Assembly (NCBI GenBank): GCA_902513955.1
Contig: CABXOW010000007.1
Span: 1-61,343 of the forward strand
Source: an uncultured Pelagibacteraceae bacterium
GTDB taxonomy: Bacteria > Pseudomonadota > Alphaproteobacteria > Pelagibacterales > Pelagibacteraceae
Reading direction: 5' to 3'
DNA length: 61,343 nt
The notes below the pieces were generated by a model. That model saw nothing but the letters and a program-made list of their open reading frames with translations, ran no database searches and was not told where the DNA came from. A program made the translations under genes and the position numbers. Below, in pieces: positions 37,994-47,684 of the stretch (positions within the stretch are counted from its first letter, which is position 1; the number at the start of each line of letters is the position of its first letter).

Positions 37994-38577
37994 TGATAAT
38001 TTTTTAAATATTCCTTAATTTTAAAAATGGGTAATCCCATTATGGTGTCTTCATCTCCTTTGATGTTTAAAAATAAATTTCTTCCTTCACCTTCTATTTG
38101 ATAAACGTTATAAGCATATAGAGCTTCGTCTGGTATTTTTGATAGATAAAGTTTTAAGTCCTCATCTGTAAAATTTTTCATTGTTAATTCAGCTTTATCT
38201 GTATAATTCCAAATCATAGACCCATTTCTTGAGATGCACACAGAACTTATTAATTGGTGTTTTTTTCCATTAAGTTTCTTTAAGATAATTAAAGCTTCTT
38301 CTCTACTTTCGGGTTTTGATATTAATTCGCCATTTAAGTCAATTACACTGTCAGCACCTAAAACTAATTCATCTTTTTGACTTAAACTAACTTTATTAGC
38401 TTTTAGTTCTGCTAAATTTTTTGAAATGATTTCTGATGAAGCCAACTCATTGATAAGATTTTCTTTGATTATTTCTTCATCAACATTTGATGGTTTGACT
38501 TCGCAAAATATATTGTGTTTGTCTAATATTTCTTTTCTTACTTTGCTTTTGGAAGCAAGAATAATTTTATTTGACAT
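37990..38577 (-). CDS. maf: Maf-family nucleoside triphosphate pyrophosphatase
   Basis: Maf hydrolyses non-canonical or damaged nucleoside triphosphates. The 195-residue protein starts IILASKSKVRKEIL, has VLGADSVIDLNGELISKP (about 68-85) and NGKKHQLISSVCI, and ends with DTIMGLPIF. It overlaps ppsR by 11 bp. The gene order ppsR-maf-aroE-coaE-dnaQ is the signature of the leftward arm of the alphaproteobacterial origin. Confidence 0.95.
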   Translation of the reverse strand: MSNKIILASKSKVRKEILDKHNIFCEVKPSNVDEEIIKENLINELASSEIISKNLAELKANKVSLSQKDELVLGADSVIDLNGELISKPESREEALIILKKLNGKKHQLISSVCISRNGSMIWNYTDKAELTMKNFTDEDLKLYLSKIPDEALYAYNVYQIEGEGRNLFLNIKGDEDTIMGLPIFKIKEYLKNYQ

Positions 38578-39394
38578 TGTTTGAATATATTTCGTATATT
38601 TTTATAATGGATGCAGCCGTTTCTTCAACTGATTTTCTTGTGACATCAATTGATGGCCATTTATATTTATGAAAAGTTTTTTTTGCGTTAATAATTTCTT
38701 TTTTAATATTTTCTATCTTTGTGTATTTTATATTTTTGGTCTCTTTTAAAGAGTTCATTCTGTTTTTTCTTAGGTCAACTAAGCGCTCTGGTTCAGTATT
38801 TAAACCCACAACACAAGTTAATTGTGGATTATCTCTAAGCTTTTTTGGTAAAGAGTTTTCGTGTACAAGAGGTATATTTGAAGTTTTAAATCCTTTGTTT
38901 GCAAGATAAATTGATGTGGGTGTTTTGCTTGTTCTGCTAACACCTATTAAAATAATATCTGACTTTTCTATATCATTCACTAAATTTCCATCATCATGGT
39001 TCATCGTAAATTGTATTGCTTCAATTCTGTCATAATATTCGTCATTAAGCGCATGTTGGCCGCTAGGTTCATGAGATGCTTTTTGATTAAGAATTTTTGA
39101 AAAATTTAAAATTAAGTTTCCAAGTACACCAAAACAAGGGATTTTTTTTTCATTACTTACATTAGCCAAATATTTAGCTAAATTGTTGTCCACAATTGTA
39201 TATAAAATTACTGCATTTTCATTTTTTTTTGCATCTTCTAAAATTTTAAGAATTTGATTTTCAGTTCTAGTAAAAGAATAAGGATGAACATTATATTCAA
39301 TATTTTTAAATTGAGCCTTCAATGCTAAAAATATTCTATCAAGAGTTTCACCAGTTGAATCTGATATAAGATAAATTTGATGTGTATTATTCAT
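38567..39394 (-). CDS. ppsR: pyruvate, phosphate dikinase regulatory protein (DUF299)
   Basis: A 275-residue bifunctional kinase/pyrophosphorylase that controls PPDK or PEP synthetase by ADP-dependent threonine phosphorylation. IYLISDSTGETLDRIFLAL (7-25) and the P-loop-like GVSRTSKTPTSIYLANKG (about 151-168) are diagnostic. This is the Caulobacter/Rickettsia gene (RP001 type) that borders the origin opposite hemE. Its start is about 270 bp from hemE. Confidence 0.94.
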   Translation of the reverse strand: MNNTHQIYLISDSTGETLDRIFLALKAQFKNIEYNVHPYSFTRTENQILKILEDAKKNENAVILYTIVDNNLAKYLANVSNEKKIPCFGVLGNLILNFSKILNQKASHEPSGQHALNDEYYDRIEAIQFTMNHDDGNLVNDIEKSDIILIGVSRTSKTPTSIYLANKGFKTSNIPLVHENSLPKKLRDNPQLTCVVGLNTEPERLVDLRKNRMNSLKETKNIKYTKIENIKKEIINAKKTFHKYKWPSIDVTRKSVEETAASIIKIYEIYSNNVK

Positions 39395-39665
39395 GAATAA
39401 GTTGATAATAAATTTGTATTATTTTAATAAAATTACTCAATTTAAATATTGGTTAATTATTATTGTAAAATAAGGGTTTTATTAACATTAATAAACATAT
39501 GAACAAAATTATACAATATATTGAATAAAAGTTTAAAAAGCTTGAATTTAAACAATTTTATTCATTTATAATTGTTATTAAGCTGTTAATAAAATGTTAA
39601 AAAATACTTATCATCAATATCCACATTACATAATACTAATACAATAAATAATATATTAATTTAAT
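39395..39665. other. putative chromosomal replication origin (oriC)
   Basis: The longest gene-free gap in the window, 271 bp and extremely AT-rich, lies between ppsR and hemE, the place where the origin maps in Caulobacter and other alphaproteobacteria. It contains a DnaA-box-like ATATCCACA at 39617-39625 (8 of 9 to TTATCCACA) and two perfect TTAA-N7-TTAA motifs at 39442-39456 and 39586-39600, the spacing bound by CtrA in Caulobacter. A weaker match, TTATTAACA, is at 39479-39487. Genes point away from it on both sides. In DNA this AT-rich the TTAA motifs can arise by chance, so position is the stronger argument. Confidence 0.75.
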
Positions 39666-40667
39666 ATGACTCCCCTTCATCAAGTAATCTTAAATAAAGA
39701 TACTAAGATAAATCCAATTTGGATAATGAGACAAGCAGGAAGATATTTGCCAGAGTTTAGAGAAATAAGAAAATCAAATCCAGATTTTATTAATTTATGC
39801 TTGAATGAAAGTTTATCATCGGAAATAACTTTACAGCCTTTAAAGAGATTTGATTTAGATGCCGCTATAATTTTCTCAGATATTTTAATGTTACCATATG
39901 GCTTAACTCAAAAAGTTGAGTTTGAAAAAGGTTTTGGACCAAAACTTGGAGAAGTAAATATAGATGAATTATCAAAGAAAGGTGAAATTGATTTTGTTGA
40001 AAAATTATATCCAATTTACAAATTAATTAAAAAAGTAAGCAATGATGATATTACTAAAAATAAAAATACAATTGGGTTTGTTGGTGCTCCTTGGACGTTA
40101 TTAGTTTATATGATTAATCAACAGTCACCTAAAAAAAATTTAAAAAAAGATTTTTTTAAAAATGAATTTTTAATTAATAGAATTTTATTAATTTTGGATA
40201 AATTTTTAAAAATACATATTAAAAACCAGATTGATAATGGTGCAGATGTAATACAAATATTTGATAGTTGGGCAGGTTTATTAGAAGAAAAAGACCTACC
40301 AAACTATGTTTATTCACCTACTCTTAATTTGGTTAATTATGTTAAATCTTTAAATACTCCTGTTATATGTTTTCCTAGAGAAATTAAAAACTATAAAGAG
40401 TTTTGTGATATTGTAAAACCAGATGCGGTGAGCATTGATTATAATGTTGACCCAAAAAAAATTTTGAATGATATAAAAATTCCAATCCAAGGCGGACTTG
40501 ATCCCAAAATATTACTATCAGACAAAGAAACAATAAAAAAAGAAGCAACAAGATATCTAGATATTTTTAAAGATCACCCATACATTTTTAATTTAGGACA
40601 CGGAGTTTTACCTGAAACAGATCCTAATATGTTTGAATATATGGTAAACACAGTAAAAAACTATTAA
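39666..40667 (+). CDS. hemE: uroporphyrinogen decarboxylase
   Basis: HemE removes four carboxylates from uroporphyrinogen III to give coproporphyrinogen III. The 333-residue barrel has PIWIMRQAGRYLPEFR (18-33) and AAIIFSDILMLPYGL with the catalytic Asp. It begins hemE-hemH-hemJ, coupled by short overlaps, and starts just right of the putative origin. Confidence 0.97.
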   Translation: MTPLHQVILNKDTKINPIWIMRQAGRYLPEFREIRKSNPDFINLCLNESLSSEITLQPLKRFDLDAAIIFSDILMLPYGLTQKVEFEKGFGPKLGEVNIDELSKKGEIDFVEKLYPIYKLIKKVSNDDITKNKNTIGFVGAPWTLLVYMINQQSPKKNLKKDFFKNEFLINRILLILDKFLKIHIKNQIDNGADVIQIFDSWAGLLEEKDLPNYVYSPTLNLVNYVKSLNTPVICFPREIKNYKEFCDIVKPDAVSIDYNVDPKKILNDIKIPIQGGLDPKILLSDKETIKKEATRYLDIFKDHPYIFNLGHGVLPETDPNMFEYMVNTVKNY

Positions 40668-41701
40668 TGAAAAAAGCTGTAATTCTTTTTAATCTAGGTG
40701 GTCCCGACAAACTAGAAAGTATTGAGCCTTTTTTATTTAATTTATTTAATGACCCAGCAATATTAAATTTACCATCTTTTTTTAGATATCCTTTGGCTAA
40801 ATTAATTTCTAATAGAAGAGCACCAACAGCCAAAAAAATATATCAAGAACTAGGTGGGTCATCACCTATTTTAAAATTAACAGAAGAACAATCAAAAGCT
40901 CTTGAATTAAAGCTTAATAATAATGATCAAACTTCAGAATACAAATGTTTTATTGTTATGAGATGCTGGCACCCAAGAGCAGATGAGGTTGTGAACCAAG
41001 TAAGAAATTTTAACCCAGATGAAATTATATTAATGCCTTTATACCCACAATATTCTGCAGCAACATCAGGATCATCAATAAAAGAATGGAAAGATATTTG
41101 CAAAAAAAATAATCTTAATATTAAAACTAGTACAATCTGTTGCTATCCTACAGACGGGAATTTTATTTTAGCACATAAAGAAAAAATAATTAAAAAAATT
41201 ATTAATTTAGAAAATTTTAAATTAATATTTTCTGCTCACGGATTACCAGAGAAAAATATAAAAAAAGGCGATCCCTATCAGTGGCAAGTTGAACAATCGG
41301 TTGATAAAATTGTTAAGTCTCTAAATATTCAAAATCTAGATTGGATTTTAAGTTATCAAAGTCGAGTTGGACCATTAAAGTGGATTGGCCCATCCACAGA
41401 GGATATAATTGTAGAAAATTCAAAATTAGGGAAACATATTATTTTGGTTCCTATAGCATTTGTTTCAGAACACTCAGAAACTTTGGTTGAATTAGATATA
41501 GAATATAAAAAATTAGCTGATAAAAATGGATGTAAAAATTATACGAGGGTGTCAGCTCTTGGTACAAACGAAAATTATATAAAGGCCATGTCTAATTTAA
41601 TAATTAACAAACAAGAATATAATTTTAATGGAGAACTTTTTCCTCCAAAATTACAATGCCCAAATCAATTTATTAAATGTCCTTGTTTAAGTTATGAATA
41701 G
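40667..41701 (+). CDS. hemH: ferrochelatase
   Basis: HemH inserts ferrous iron into protoporphyrin IX at the inner membrane. The 344-residue protein starts AVILFNLGGPDKLE, has YPQYSAATSGSS (about 126-137), the catalytic His in FSAHGLP (near residue 190), SYQSRVGPLKWIGPSTE and the C-terminal AFVSEHSETLVELD. The C-terminus QCPNQFIKCPCLSYE carries three cysteines that could bind a cluster, as in some bacterial ferrochelatases, but this is speculative. It overlaps hemE by one base and hemJ by 8 bp. Confidence 0.96.
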   Translation: MKKAVILFNLGGPDKLESIEPFLFNLFNDPAILNLPSFFRYPLAKLISNRRAPTAKKIYQELGGSSPILKLTEEQSKALELKLNNNDQTSEYKCFIVMRCWHPRADEVVNQVRNFNPDEIILMPLYPQYSAATSGSSIKEWKDICKKNNLNIKTSTICCYPTDGNFILAHKEKIIKKIINLENFKLIFSAHGLPEKNIKKGDPYQWQVEQSVDKIVKSLNIQNLDWILSYQSRVGPLKWIGPSTEDIIVENSKLGKHIILVPIAFVSEHSETLVELDIEYKKLADKNGCKNYTRVSALGTNENYIKAMSNLIINKQEYNFNGELFPPKLQCPNQFIKCPCLSYE

Positions 41702-42128
41702 TTATTTGCTGTTTAAAAGTCTACATTTGATAGTAGTTGTTTCCTGGATGGCTGGTCTTTTGTATCTTCCAAGAATTTTTGTTTATCATGTTGAGAATAA
41801 AGAAAAAAAAGAAGCCACAGATATATTTGAAGTAATGGAAAAAAAACTTTTCTATTACATCATGCGTCCCGCAATGATTTTTACTTGGATTTTTGGTATA
41901 ATTTTAATTTATCTAAATGGAATAGAGATATTTTCTCAATTGTGGATGCAAATAAAAATAGTTTTAGTCATTATATTATCTGCCTATAATGACTATCTTG
42001 GAAAATGCCTTATATCTCTAAAAAATAATTCAAACACCAAATCCTCAAAATTTTTCAGAATAATCAACGAAATTCCAATCATAATTCTGATTTTTATTGT
42101 TTTTTTAATTATTTTTAAGCCAATCTAG
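41694..42128 (+). CDS. hemJ: protoporphyrinogen IX oxidase, HemJ type
   Basis: HemJ oxidises protoporphyrinogen IX to protoporphyrin IX in the membrane. The 144-residue protein has four helices. It opens with LLFKSLHLIVVVSWMAGLLY (4-23), carrying the conserved haem-ligand His, then YLPRIFVYH, and ends in FFRIINEIPIIILIF and FKPI. Position after hemH supports the assignment, because SAR11-type bacteria use HemJ in place of HemG or HemY. Confidence 0.93.
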   Translation: MNSYLLFKSLHLIVVVSWMAGLLYLPRIFVYHVENKEKKEATDIFEVMEKKLFYYIMRPAMIFTWIFGIILIYLNGIEIFSQLWMQIKIVLVIILSAYNDYLGKCLISLKNNSNTKSSKFFRIINEIPIIILIFIVFLIIFKPI

Positions 42129-42192
42129 GGTTGAAATTATAACTGTAGTATATATATTAAAATTATCTTTATAGTCCTTAAAAATTTAAACC

Positions 42193-43461
42193 ATGAACAT
42201 CCAAGAGTTAAAATTAAAATCATCAGAGCAACTGATCACGCAAGCTGAAGAGCTTGGGATTGAAAATGCTAGCACTTTAAGAAAACAGGAAATCCTTTTT
42301 GCTATTCTGAAAAAAGTTGCTGAAAAAGAAGAAATCACAGGCGCTGGAGTATTACAATTATTACAAGATGGTTTTGGTTTCCTTAGAGCAATGGAGTCTA
42401 ATTATTTACCTGGACCTGATGATATTTATGTTAGCCCTAGCCAAATAAGAAAGTTTGGATTAAGAACGGGTGATACGGTCGAAGGACCAGTTAGAGCACC
42501 AAAAGAAGGTGAAAGATATTTTGCATTACTTCAAGTTAGTAAAATTAATTTTGAAGAACCAGAAAAAGCAAGACATAAAATTGCATTTGATAACTTAACT
42601 CCACTTTATCCAGATCAACAAATGGTTATGGAAGTTGAGACAACTAAAGTAGAAAAAAAACCTGATTTAACCCCAAGATTAATTGATCTAGTTAGTCCTA
42701 TTGGAAAAGGCCAAAGATCGATAATAATTTCACCACCAAAAGCTGGTAAGACAATGATTTTACAAAGTATTGCAAACTCCATTGCTAAAAATTATCCAAA
42801 GAGTTATTTGATGGTTTTGCTGATTGATGAACGACCAGAAGAAGTAACTGATATGCAAAGAACTGTTAAAGGCGAGGTGATTAGCTCAACTTTTGATGAA
42901 CCAGCGCAAAGGCACGTTGCTGTTGCAGAAATGGTTATAGAAAAAGCAAAAAGATTAACGGAACATAAAAAAGATGTAGTTATATTATTGGATTCAATCA
43001 CAAGATTAGGAAGAGCATATAACGCTGTTATACCAAGTTCAGGTAAAGTGTTAACTGGCGGTGTAGATGCAAACGCTCTTCAAAGACCAAAAAGATTTTT
43101 TGGTGCAGCAAGAAATATCGAAGAAGGTGGATCTTTAACGATCATCTCTACTGCTTTGATTGATACAGGAAGCAGAATGGACGAAGTCATTTTCGAAGAA
43201 TTTAAAGGAACAGGAAATAGTGAAACAGTTCTAGATAGAAAAATTGCTGATAAAAGAATTTATCCAGCAATTGATATAACAAAATCAGGAACAAGAAGAG
43301 AAGAATTGCTGTTTGATAAAAATGATCTTCAAAAAATGAATGTTCTGAGAAGAATAATTGCTCCGATGGGAACAATGGATGCCATTGAATTTATTAATTC
43401 AAAATTAAAAGATACAAAAAATAATGCTGAGTTTTTTAACTCAATGAATAAACCAGCTTAA
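42193..43461 (+). CDS. rho: transcription termination factor Rho
   Basis: Rho is the hexameric RNA helicase that ends transcription. The 422-residue protein has the RNA-binding GFGFLR (60-65) in the cold-shock-like domain, the Walker A PPKAGKT at 181-187, the Walker [17 protein letters not shown] and the Q-loop [16 protein letters not shown]. Few rho-independent hairpins are visible in this window, so Rho-dependent termination is probably common. A sulfotransferase on the other strand follows 15 bp later. Confidence 0.97.
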   Translation: MNIQELKLKSSEQLITQAEELGIENASTLRKQEILFAILKKVAEKEEITGAGVLQLLQDGFGFLRAMESNYLPGPDDIYVSPSQIRKFGLRTGDTVEGPVRAPKEGERYFALLQVSKINFEEPEKARHKIAFDNLTPLYPDQQMVMEVETTKVEKKPDLTPRLIDLVSPIGKGQRSIIISPPKAGKTMILQSIANSIAKNYPKSYLMVLLIDERPEEVTDMQRTVKGEVISSTFDEPAQRHVAVAEMVIEKAKRLTEHKKDVVILLDSITRLGRAYNAVIPSSGKVLTGGVDANALQRPKRFFGAARNIEEGGSLTIISTALIDTGSRMDEVIFEEFKGTGNSETVLDRKIADKRIYPAIDITKSGTRREELLFDKNDLQKMNVLRRIIAPMGTMDAIEFINSKLKDTKNNAEFFNSMNKPA

Positions 43462-43476
43462 GTTACAATAATTTTA

Positions 43477-44319
43477 CTATAAATATTCTAATTCAGTCAT
43501 TTCTTTATAGAAATCTTTTTCTATTTTATTTTTTACATCCTCATTAAGATCATCTCTCCAATCATTTGCTGGTCCAAGATGAAAAAAATTAACTGTACCA
43601 TCATCTCTTTTATTTAATACATTCTCTTTAAATAAACCTTTTTGTTCCATTTCTTTCAAATTTTCAAAGGATGTTGTTTCTAAAATTTTTTTGTTTTTAT
43701 TGTTATCCGTTTCAAAATTTAAATATTTTTTCAAAAAATTGATGATTTTTTTAAGCTCATTTTCTGGATTCTGAATTAAATTCTCATACTTAATTAGTAA
43801 AAGATTATTTTTATTTTTTGTCCAGGAACGATAATGATCATTCCATTTGCCTAATAAACATTGCATGCCCGTCTCTTTCTCTTCCCATCTTTTACTATTT
43901 CCAATAATTTGAGGTGTCATTAAAAAATCGGATGCCTTGTCTACAGTCAAAGTATAATGATTTGATAAAGAGGAGATTAATGTTCTGGGGTCTCTCACTA
44001 CGTATATTGTAGCAAGTGTATTTTGGTCATTTGTAAAGCTATCTGTGCCAACGGTATATTTGCCATGGTGAGTTTTGAGAATTTTGATTTCATTATCTAA
44101 ATTAATTGTATCTTGTGCCAATATCCAACTTTCTTTTATTTTGTTAAAATTACCAAAATCATTAATGAAATCTTTAAAATATTTTTTTTCTGGAAATTGA
44201 CTTATTTTTTTAATTAGCTCAAAATTAAAATTTCCATCATTAGAGTATAATAGTGATGAAATTATTGATCTGACCCAGGTGTTCCCACTTTTTGGATAAG
44301 ATGCGAGCCAAATAATCAT
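43477..44319 (-). CDS. sulfotransferase domain protein
   Basis: A 280-residue sulfotransferase with the PAPS loop IWLASYPKSGNTWVRSII (3-20), the 3'-phosphate motif YVVRDPRTLISSL near residue 110, and the closing loop FHLGPANDWRDDL. It ends KEMTELEYL like the pair at 32-34 kb. It is the only leftward gene between the origin and parB, placed between rho and mnmE which otherwise run in one direction, so it looks like an inserted gene. Acceptor is unknown. Confidence 0.9.
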   Translation of the reverse strand: MIIWLASYPKSGNTWVRSIISSLLYSNDGNFNFELIKKISQFPEKKYFKDFINDFGNFNKIKESWILAQDTINLDNEIKILKTHHGKYTVGTDSFTNDQNTLATIYVVRDPRTLISSLSNHYTLTVDKASDFLMTPQIIGNSKRWEEKETGMQCLLGKWNDHYRSWTKNKNNLLLIKYENLIQNPENELKKIINFLKKYLNFETDNNKNKKILETTSFENLKEMEQKGLFKENVLNKRDDGTVNFFHLGPANDWRDDLNEDVKNKIEKDFYKEMTELEYL

Positions 44320-44363
44320 AATTAAATTTTACACAAATATAAATTAGAAGCTATAATCTTCAA

Positions 44364-45695
44364 ATGACAATATACGCTTTATCAAGTGGACCAGGGATTT
44401 CTGGAATTGCTGTTATCAGAATTTCAGGAGAAAAAACCTCCAAAGTTATTAAATTATTAACTGGGAAAAGTGTTCCAAAACCAAGGGTGGCAACGTTTAG
44501 AAAAATCAACAAAATCAACACTTCTGAGCTTATAGATGAGGGAATAATATTGTGGTTTCCGGGGCCTGAGAGCTACACAGGAGAGGATATGGCTGAAATA
44601 CAGGTGCATGGAAGCAAAGCAGTAGTAGACGCTCTGCACTTCTCTATTTCAAATATTGAAAACTGTCGTTTAGCAGAACCCGGTGAGTTTACAAAACTTG
44701 CATTTCAAAATGGAAAAATAAATTTACTTAAAGCTGAGAGCGTAGCAGATTTAATTTCTTCGGAAACTGAAATTCAAAGACAGCAAGCGATAAAAATTAT
44801 GAATGGAAAATCTGCTGCTCAATTTAATTTTTTAAGAGAAAAACTTTTAAAAATATTATCTTATGTTGAAGCTAAAATAGACTTTCCCGATGAAGATTTG
44901 CCAAATGATGTTTTAGAAGAAATTAAAAAAAGCTCAAATGAAGTTATAATAAATATTGAAAAAATTTTAGATGATCAAAAAGTCGGAGAAAGAATCAGAG
45001 AAGGTTTTAAGATTGCAATTCTTGGTCCTACTAATGCTGGTAAATCTAGTCTCTTAAATCATTTATCAAACAGAGATGTTGCAATAGTTTCAGAAATTGC
45101 AGGCACCACAAGAGATGTAATTGAAACGCATCTTAATATAGATGGCTATCCAGTAATTGTTTCTGATACCGCAGGAATAAGAGATTCTAAAAATGAAATT
45201 GAAAAAAAAGGTATTAAATTATCTTTAAATAGAGCAGAGGAAGCTGATTTGAAGTTGGTAGTTGTCGAAGCCAAAAACCTTGATTTTACTGATGTTTTGA
45301 AGGGATTGTTAGATCAAAATGCGATTTTAGTAATAAATAAAGTAGATCTTTTAGAGACAGATATTGATCCAGAGATCAAAAAATTAAATCATGTATTAAT
45401 TTCAATTAAAGAAAATTTAAATGTTGATGAATTGATTTCAAAAATAAAAAGCAACTTAAAAAATAAATTTATAACAAGTGATGATATTTTAATTACCAGG
45501 GAACGACATAGACAACATCTTGAACAATGTTTGGGGCATCTTAAAAATTTTAATAATAAAAATGAAGTTGAAGATTTTGATAAAGCTGCTGAAGATTTAA
45601 GATTAGCTACAAGACATCTTGGAATGATTGTTGGTAAAGTCGATGTTGAAGAGATATTAGGCAGTATTTTCAACGATTTCTGTATAGGTAAATAA
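44364..45695 (+). CDS. mnmE: tRNA modification GTPase MnmE
   Basis: MnmE works with MnmG to modify the wobble uridine (cmnm5U) of several tRNAs. The 443-residue protein has the N-terminal folate-binding domain (TIYALSSGPGISGIAVIRIS), a G domain with P-loop GPTNAGKSS near residues 219-227, the switch EIAGTTRDVIE and NKVD. The C-terminus GSIFNDFCIGK has the required C-x-G-K motif. It is transcribed toward mnmG, with a 117-bp gap. Confidence 0.97.
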   Translation: MTIYALSSGPGISGIAVIRISGEKTSKVIKLLTGKSVPKPRVATFRKINKINTSELIDEGIILWFPGPESYTGEDMAEIQVHGSKAVVDALHFSISNIENCRLAEPGEFTKLAFQNGKINLLKAESVADLISSETEIQRQQAIKIMNGKSAAQFNFLREKLLKILSYVEAKIDFPDEDLPNDVLEEIKKSSNEVIINIEKILDDQKVGERIREGFKIAILGPTNAGKSSLLNHLSNRDVAIVSEIAGTTRDVIETHLNIDGYPVIVSDTAGIRDSKNEIEKKGIKLSLNRAEEADLKLVVVEAKNLDFTDVLKGLLDQNAILVINKVDLLETDIDPEIKKLNHVLISIKENLNVDELISKIKSNLKNKFITSDDILITRERHRQHLEQCLGHLKNFNNKNEVEDFDKAAEDLRLATRHLGMIVGKVDVEEILGSIFNDFCIGK

Positions 45696-45812
45696 TACCC
45701 TATTTCCCTTGTTTTTAAGATCTTTTTTACTAAAAAACGTTGATAATTAAAGCTTATTTAGGCGAAACTATACGTGTCTTGTAAATATAATAATCAGTTA
45801 TAAATTTAGCTT

Positions 45813-47684
45813 ATGAAAAACGATTTATCATTTCATGTTGTAGTAATAGGTGGTGGCCATGCAGGGTGTGAGGCCGCTGCAGCTTCTGCACGACTAGGTG
45901 TTAACACTGCTTTATTTACTCACAAGATAGAAACAATTGGAGAGATGTCATGTAACCCAGCAATAGGTGGTTTGGGCAAAGGTCATTTAGTAAGAGAAAT
46001 AGATGCTCTTGACGGTGTCATGGGTGAGGTTGCAGATAAATCAGGCATTCAATTTAGATTATTAAACAGAAGTAGAGGCCCAGCCGTAAGAGGACCAAGA
46101 ACTCAATCAGATAGATCATTATATCGTAAATATATGCAAGAAAAACTTGCAAACTACTGTAATTTAAGCATTTTTTCTGATCCAGTAATAAAATTTATTT
46201 TTAGTAAAAATACAATAAATGGTTTTAAAACTAAAGAAGGTAAAAAAGTTTTATGTTCTAAGTTAATACTAACAACGGGCACTTTTTTAAATGGTTTGAT
46301 ACACATAGGTGATGAAAGAACACCAGCTGGAAGGTATGATGAGAAACCTTCAACAGGACTAAGTGAACAATTAGAAAAATATAATTTTAAGATAGGAAGG
46401 TTAAAAACAGGAACCCCTCCCCGACTTGACTCAAGAACAATTAATTATGAAAATTTAGAAGAACAGTTCGCAGATGATGATCCTTATTTTTTTTCTTTCT
46501 TAACTAAAAAAAATATTAATAAACAAGTTTCTTGTCGTATGACTTATACAAACGACAAGGTTCATAAAATTATTGAAAAAAATTTATCTAAGAGTGCCAT
46601 GTACTCTGGCAGCATACAAGGAGTTGGACCTAGATACTGTCCATCTATAGAAGATAAAATAGTAAAATTTGCTGATAAAGGTCGACATCAGATATTTTTA
46701 GAACCAGAAGGACTAAATGACCATACAATTTACCCAAATGGCATCTCCACATCGCTTCCAGCAGATATTCAACAAGAAATATGTAATAATATCAATGGTT
46801 TAGAGAATGTATCTATTATACGACCAGGATATGCTATAGAATATGACTATATAGATCCAAGAGAGCTATTTTTAACACTTGAAACCAAGAAGATTAGTAA
46901 TCTTTACCTTGCTGGGCAGATTAACGGAACAACAGGATATGAAGAAGCGGCAGCTCAAGGTCTTATAGCTGGGATAAATGCCGCTCTATCTATTAAAAAA
47001 TTAGAGCCTTTCATACTTGATAGATCTGATGCTTACATAGGAGTAATGATTGATGATTTAGTGACAAAAGGTGTGGCCGAACCATATCGGATGTTTACAT
47101 CAAGAGCAGAATATCGATTAAGCCTTAGATCTGATAATGCGGATCAAAGATTAACTGCCAAAGGAATAGAGATAGGATTAATTGGTGATGTAAGAAAAGC
47201 TCTTTATTTAGATAAATTCGACAAAATTAATCAAATTAATATAAAAATGATTCAATCTTCCATTTCACCTAATAAAGCTGAGAAATTTGGTGTTAAAATA
47301 GCAAAAGATGGAATTTTAAGATCTTCTAATGAAATATTAACTCAAAAAGGAGTAGATATGAGTAAAATTAGGGAAATATGGTCTGATATACCCTTTTTTA
47401 GCAATGAAATAGATGAACAAGTCGAAATCAATGCTCATTATAGAGGTTATTTAAAAAAACAAAAAGCTGATATTTTAGCCTTTAAAAGAGATGAAAACCT
47501 TATAATACCAGATAAAATTAATTATGATGGCCTTTCAGGGTTATCAAATGAGGTAAAAGCTAAATTTAAAGAAATAAGACCAAAAACAATGGGTCAAGCC
47601 CTGAGAATTGATGGAATTACTCCAGCTGCTGTATATATTTTGTTGTCACACGTTAAAAGAAAGTCTATTAAGCATATAGCTTAA
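45813..47684 (+). CDS. mnmG: tRNA uridine-5-carboxymethylaminomethyl modification enzyme MnmG
   Basis: MnmG is the FAD-dependent partner of MnmE. The 623-residue protein opens with the FAD loop [20 protein letters not shown] (10-29), followed by [40 protein letters not shown] is the second FAD motif near residue 370, and the C-terminus [20 protein letters not shown] is the tRNA and MnmE interaction region. It overlaps rsmG by one base. Confidence 0.97.
   Translation: MKNDLSFHVVVIGGGHAGCEAAAASARLGVNTALFTHKIETIGEMSCNPAIGGLGKGHLVREIDALDGVMGEVADKSGIQFRLLNRSRGPAVRGPRTQSDRSLYRKYMQEKLANYCNLSIFSDPVIKFIFSKNTINGFKTKEGKKVLCSKLILTTGTFLNGLIHIGDERTPAGRYDEKPSTGLSEQLEKYNFKIGRLKTGTPPRLDSRTINYENLEEQFADDDPYFFSFLTKKNINKQVSCRMTYTNDKVHKIIEKNLSKSAMYSGSIQGVGPRYCPSIEDKIVKFADKGRHQIFLEPEGLNDHTIYPNGISTSLPADIQQEICNNINGLENVSIIRPGYAIEYDYIDPRELFLTLETKKISNLYLAGQINGTTGYEEAAAQGLIAGINAALSIKKLEPFILDRSDAYIGVMIDDLVTKGVAEPYRMFTSRAEYRLSLRSDNADQRLTAKGIEIGLIGDVRKALYLDKFDKINQINIKMIQSSISPNKAEKFGVKIAKDGILRSSNEILTQKGVDMSKIREIWSDIPFFSNEIDEQVEINAHYRGYLKKQKADILAFKRDENLIIPDKINYDGLSGLSNEVKAKFKEIRPKTMGQALRIDGITPAAVYILLSHVKRKSIKHIA

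Noticed and set aside
38823..38831. Near-consensus DnaA box TGTGGATTA inside ppsR
   Set aside because: One mismatch and in coding sequence. It may be part of a broader origin region, but I could not separate it from chance.
45696..45812. Possible RNA gene or promoter element in the mnmE-mnmG gap
   Set aside because: 117 bp of AT-rich sequence with no cloverleaf, strong hairpin or recognisable promoter; I see nothing to annotate.
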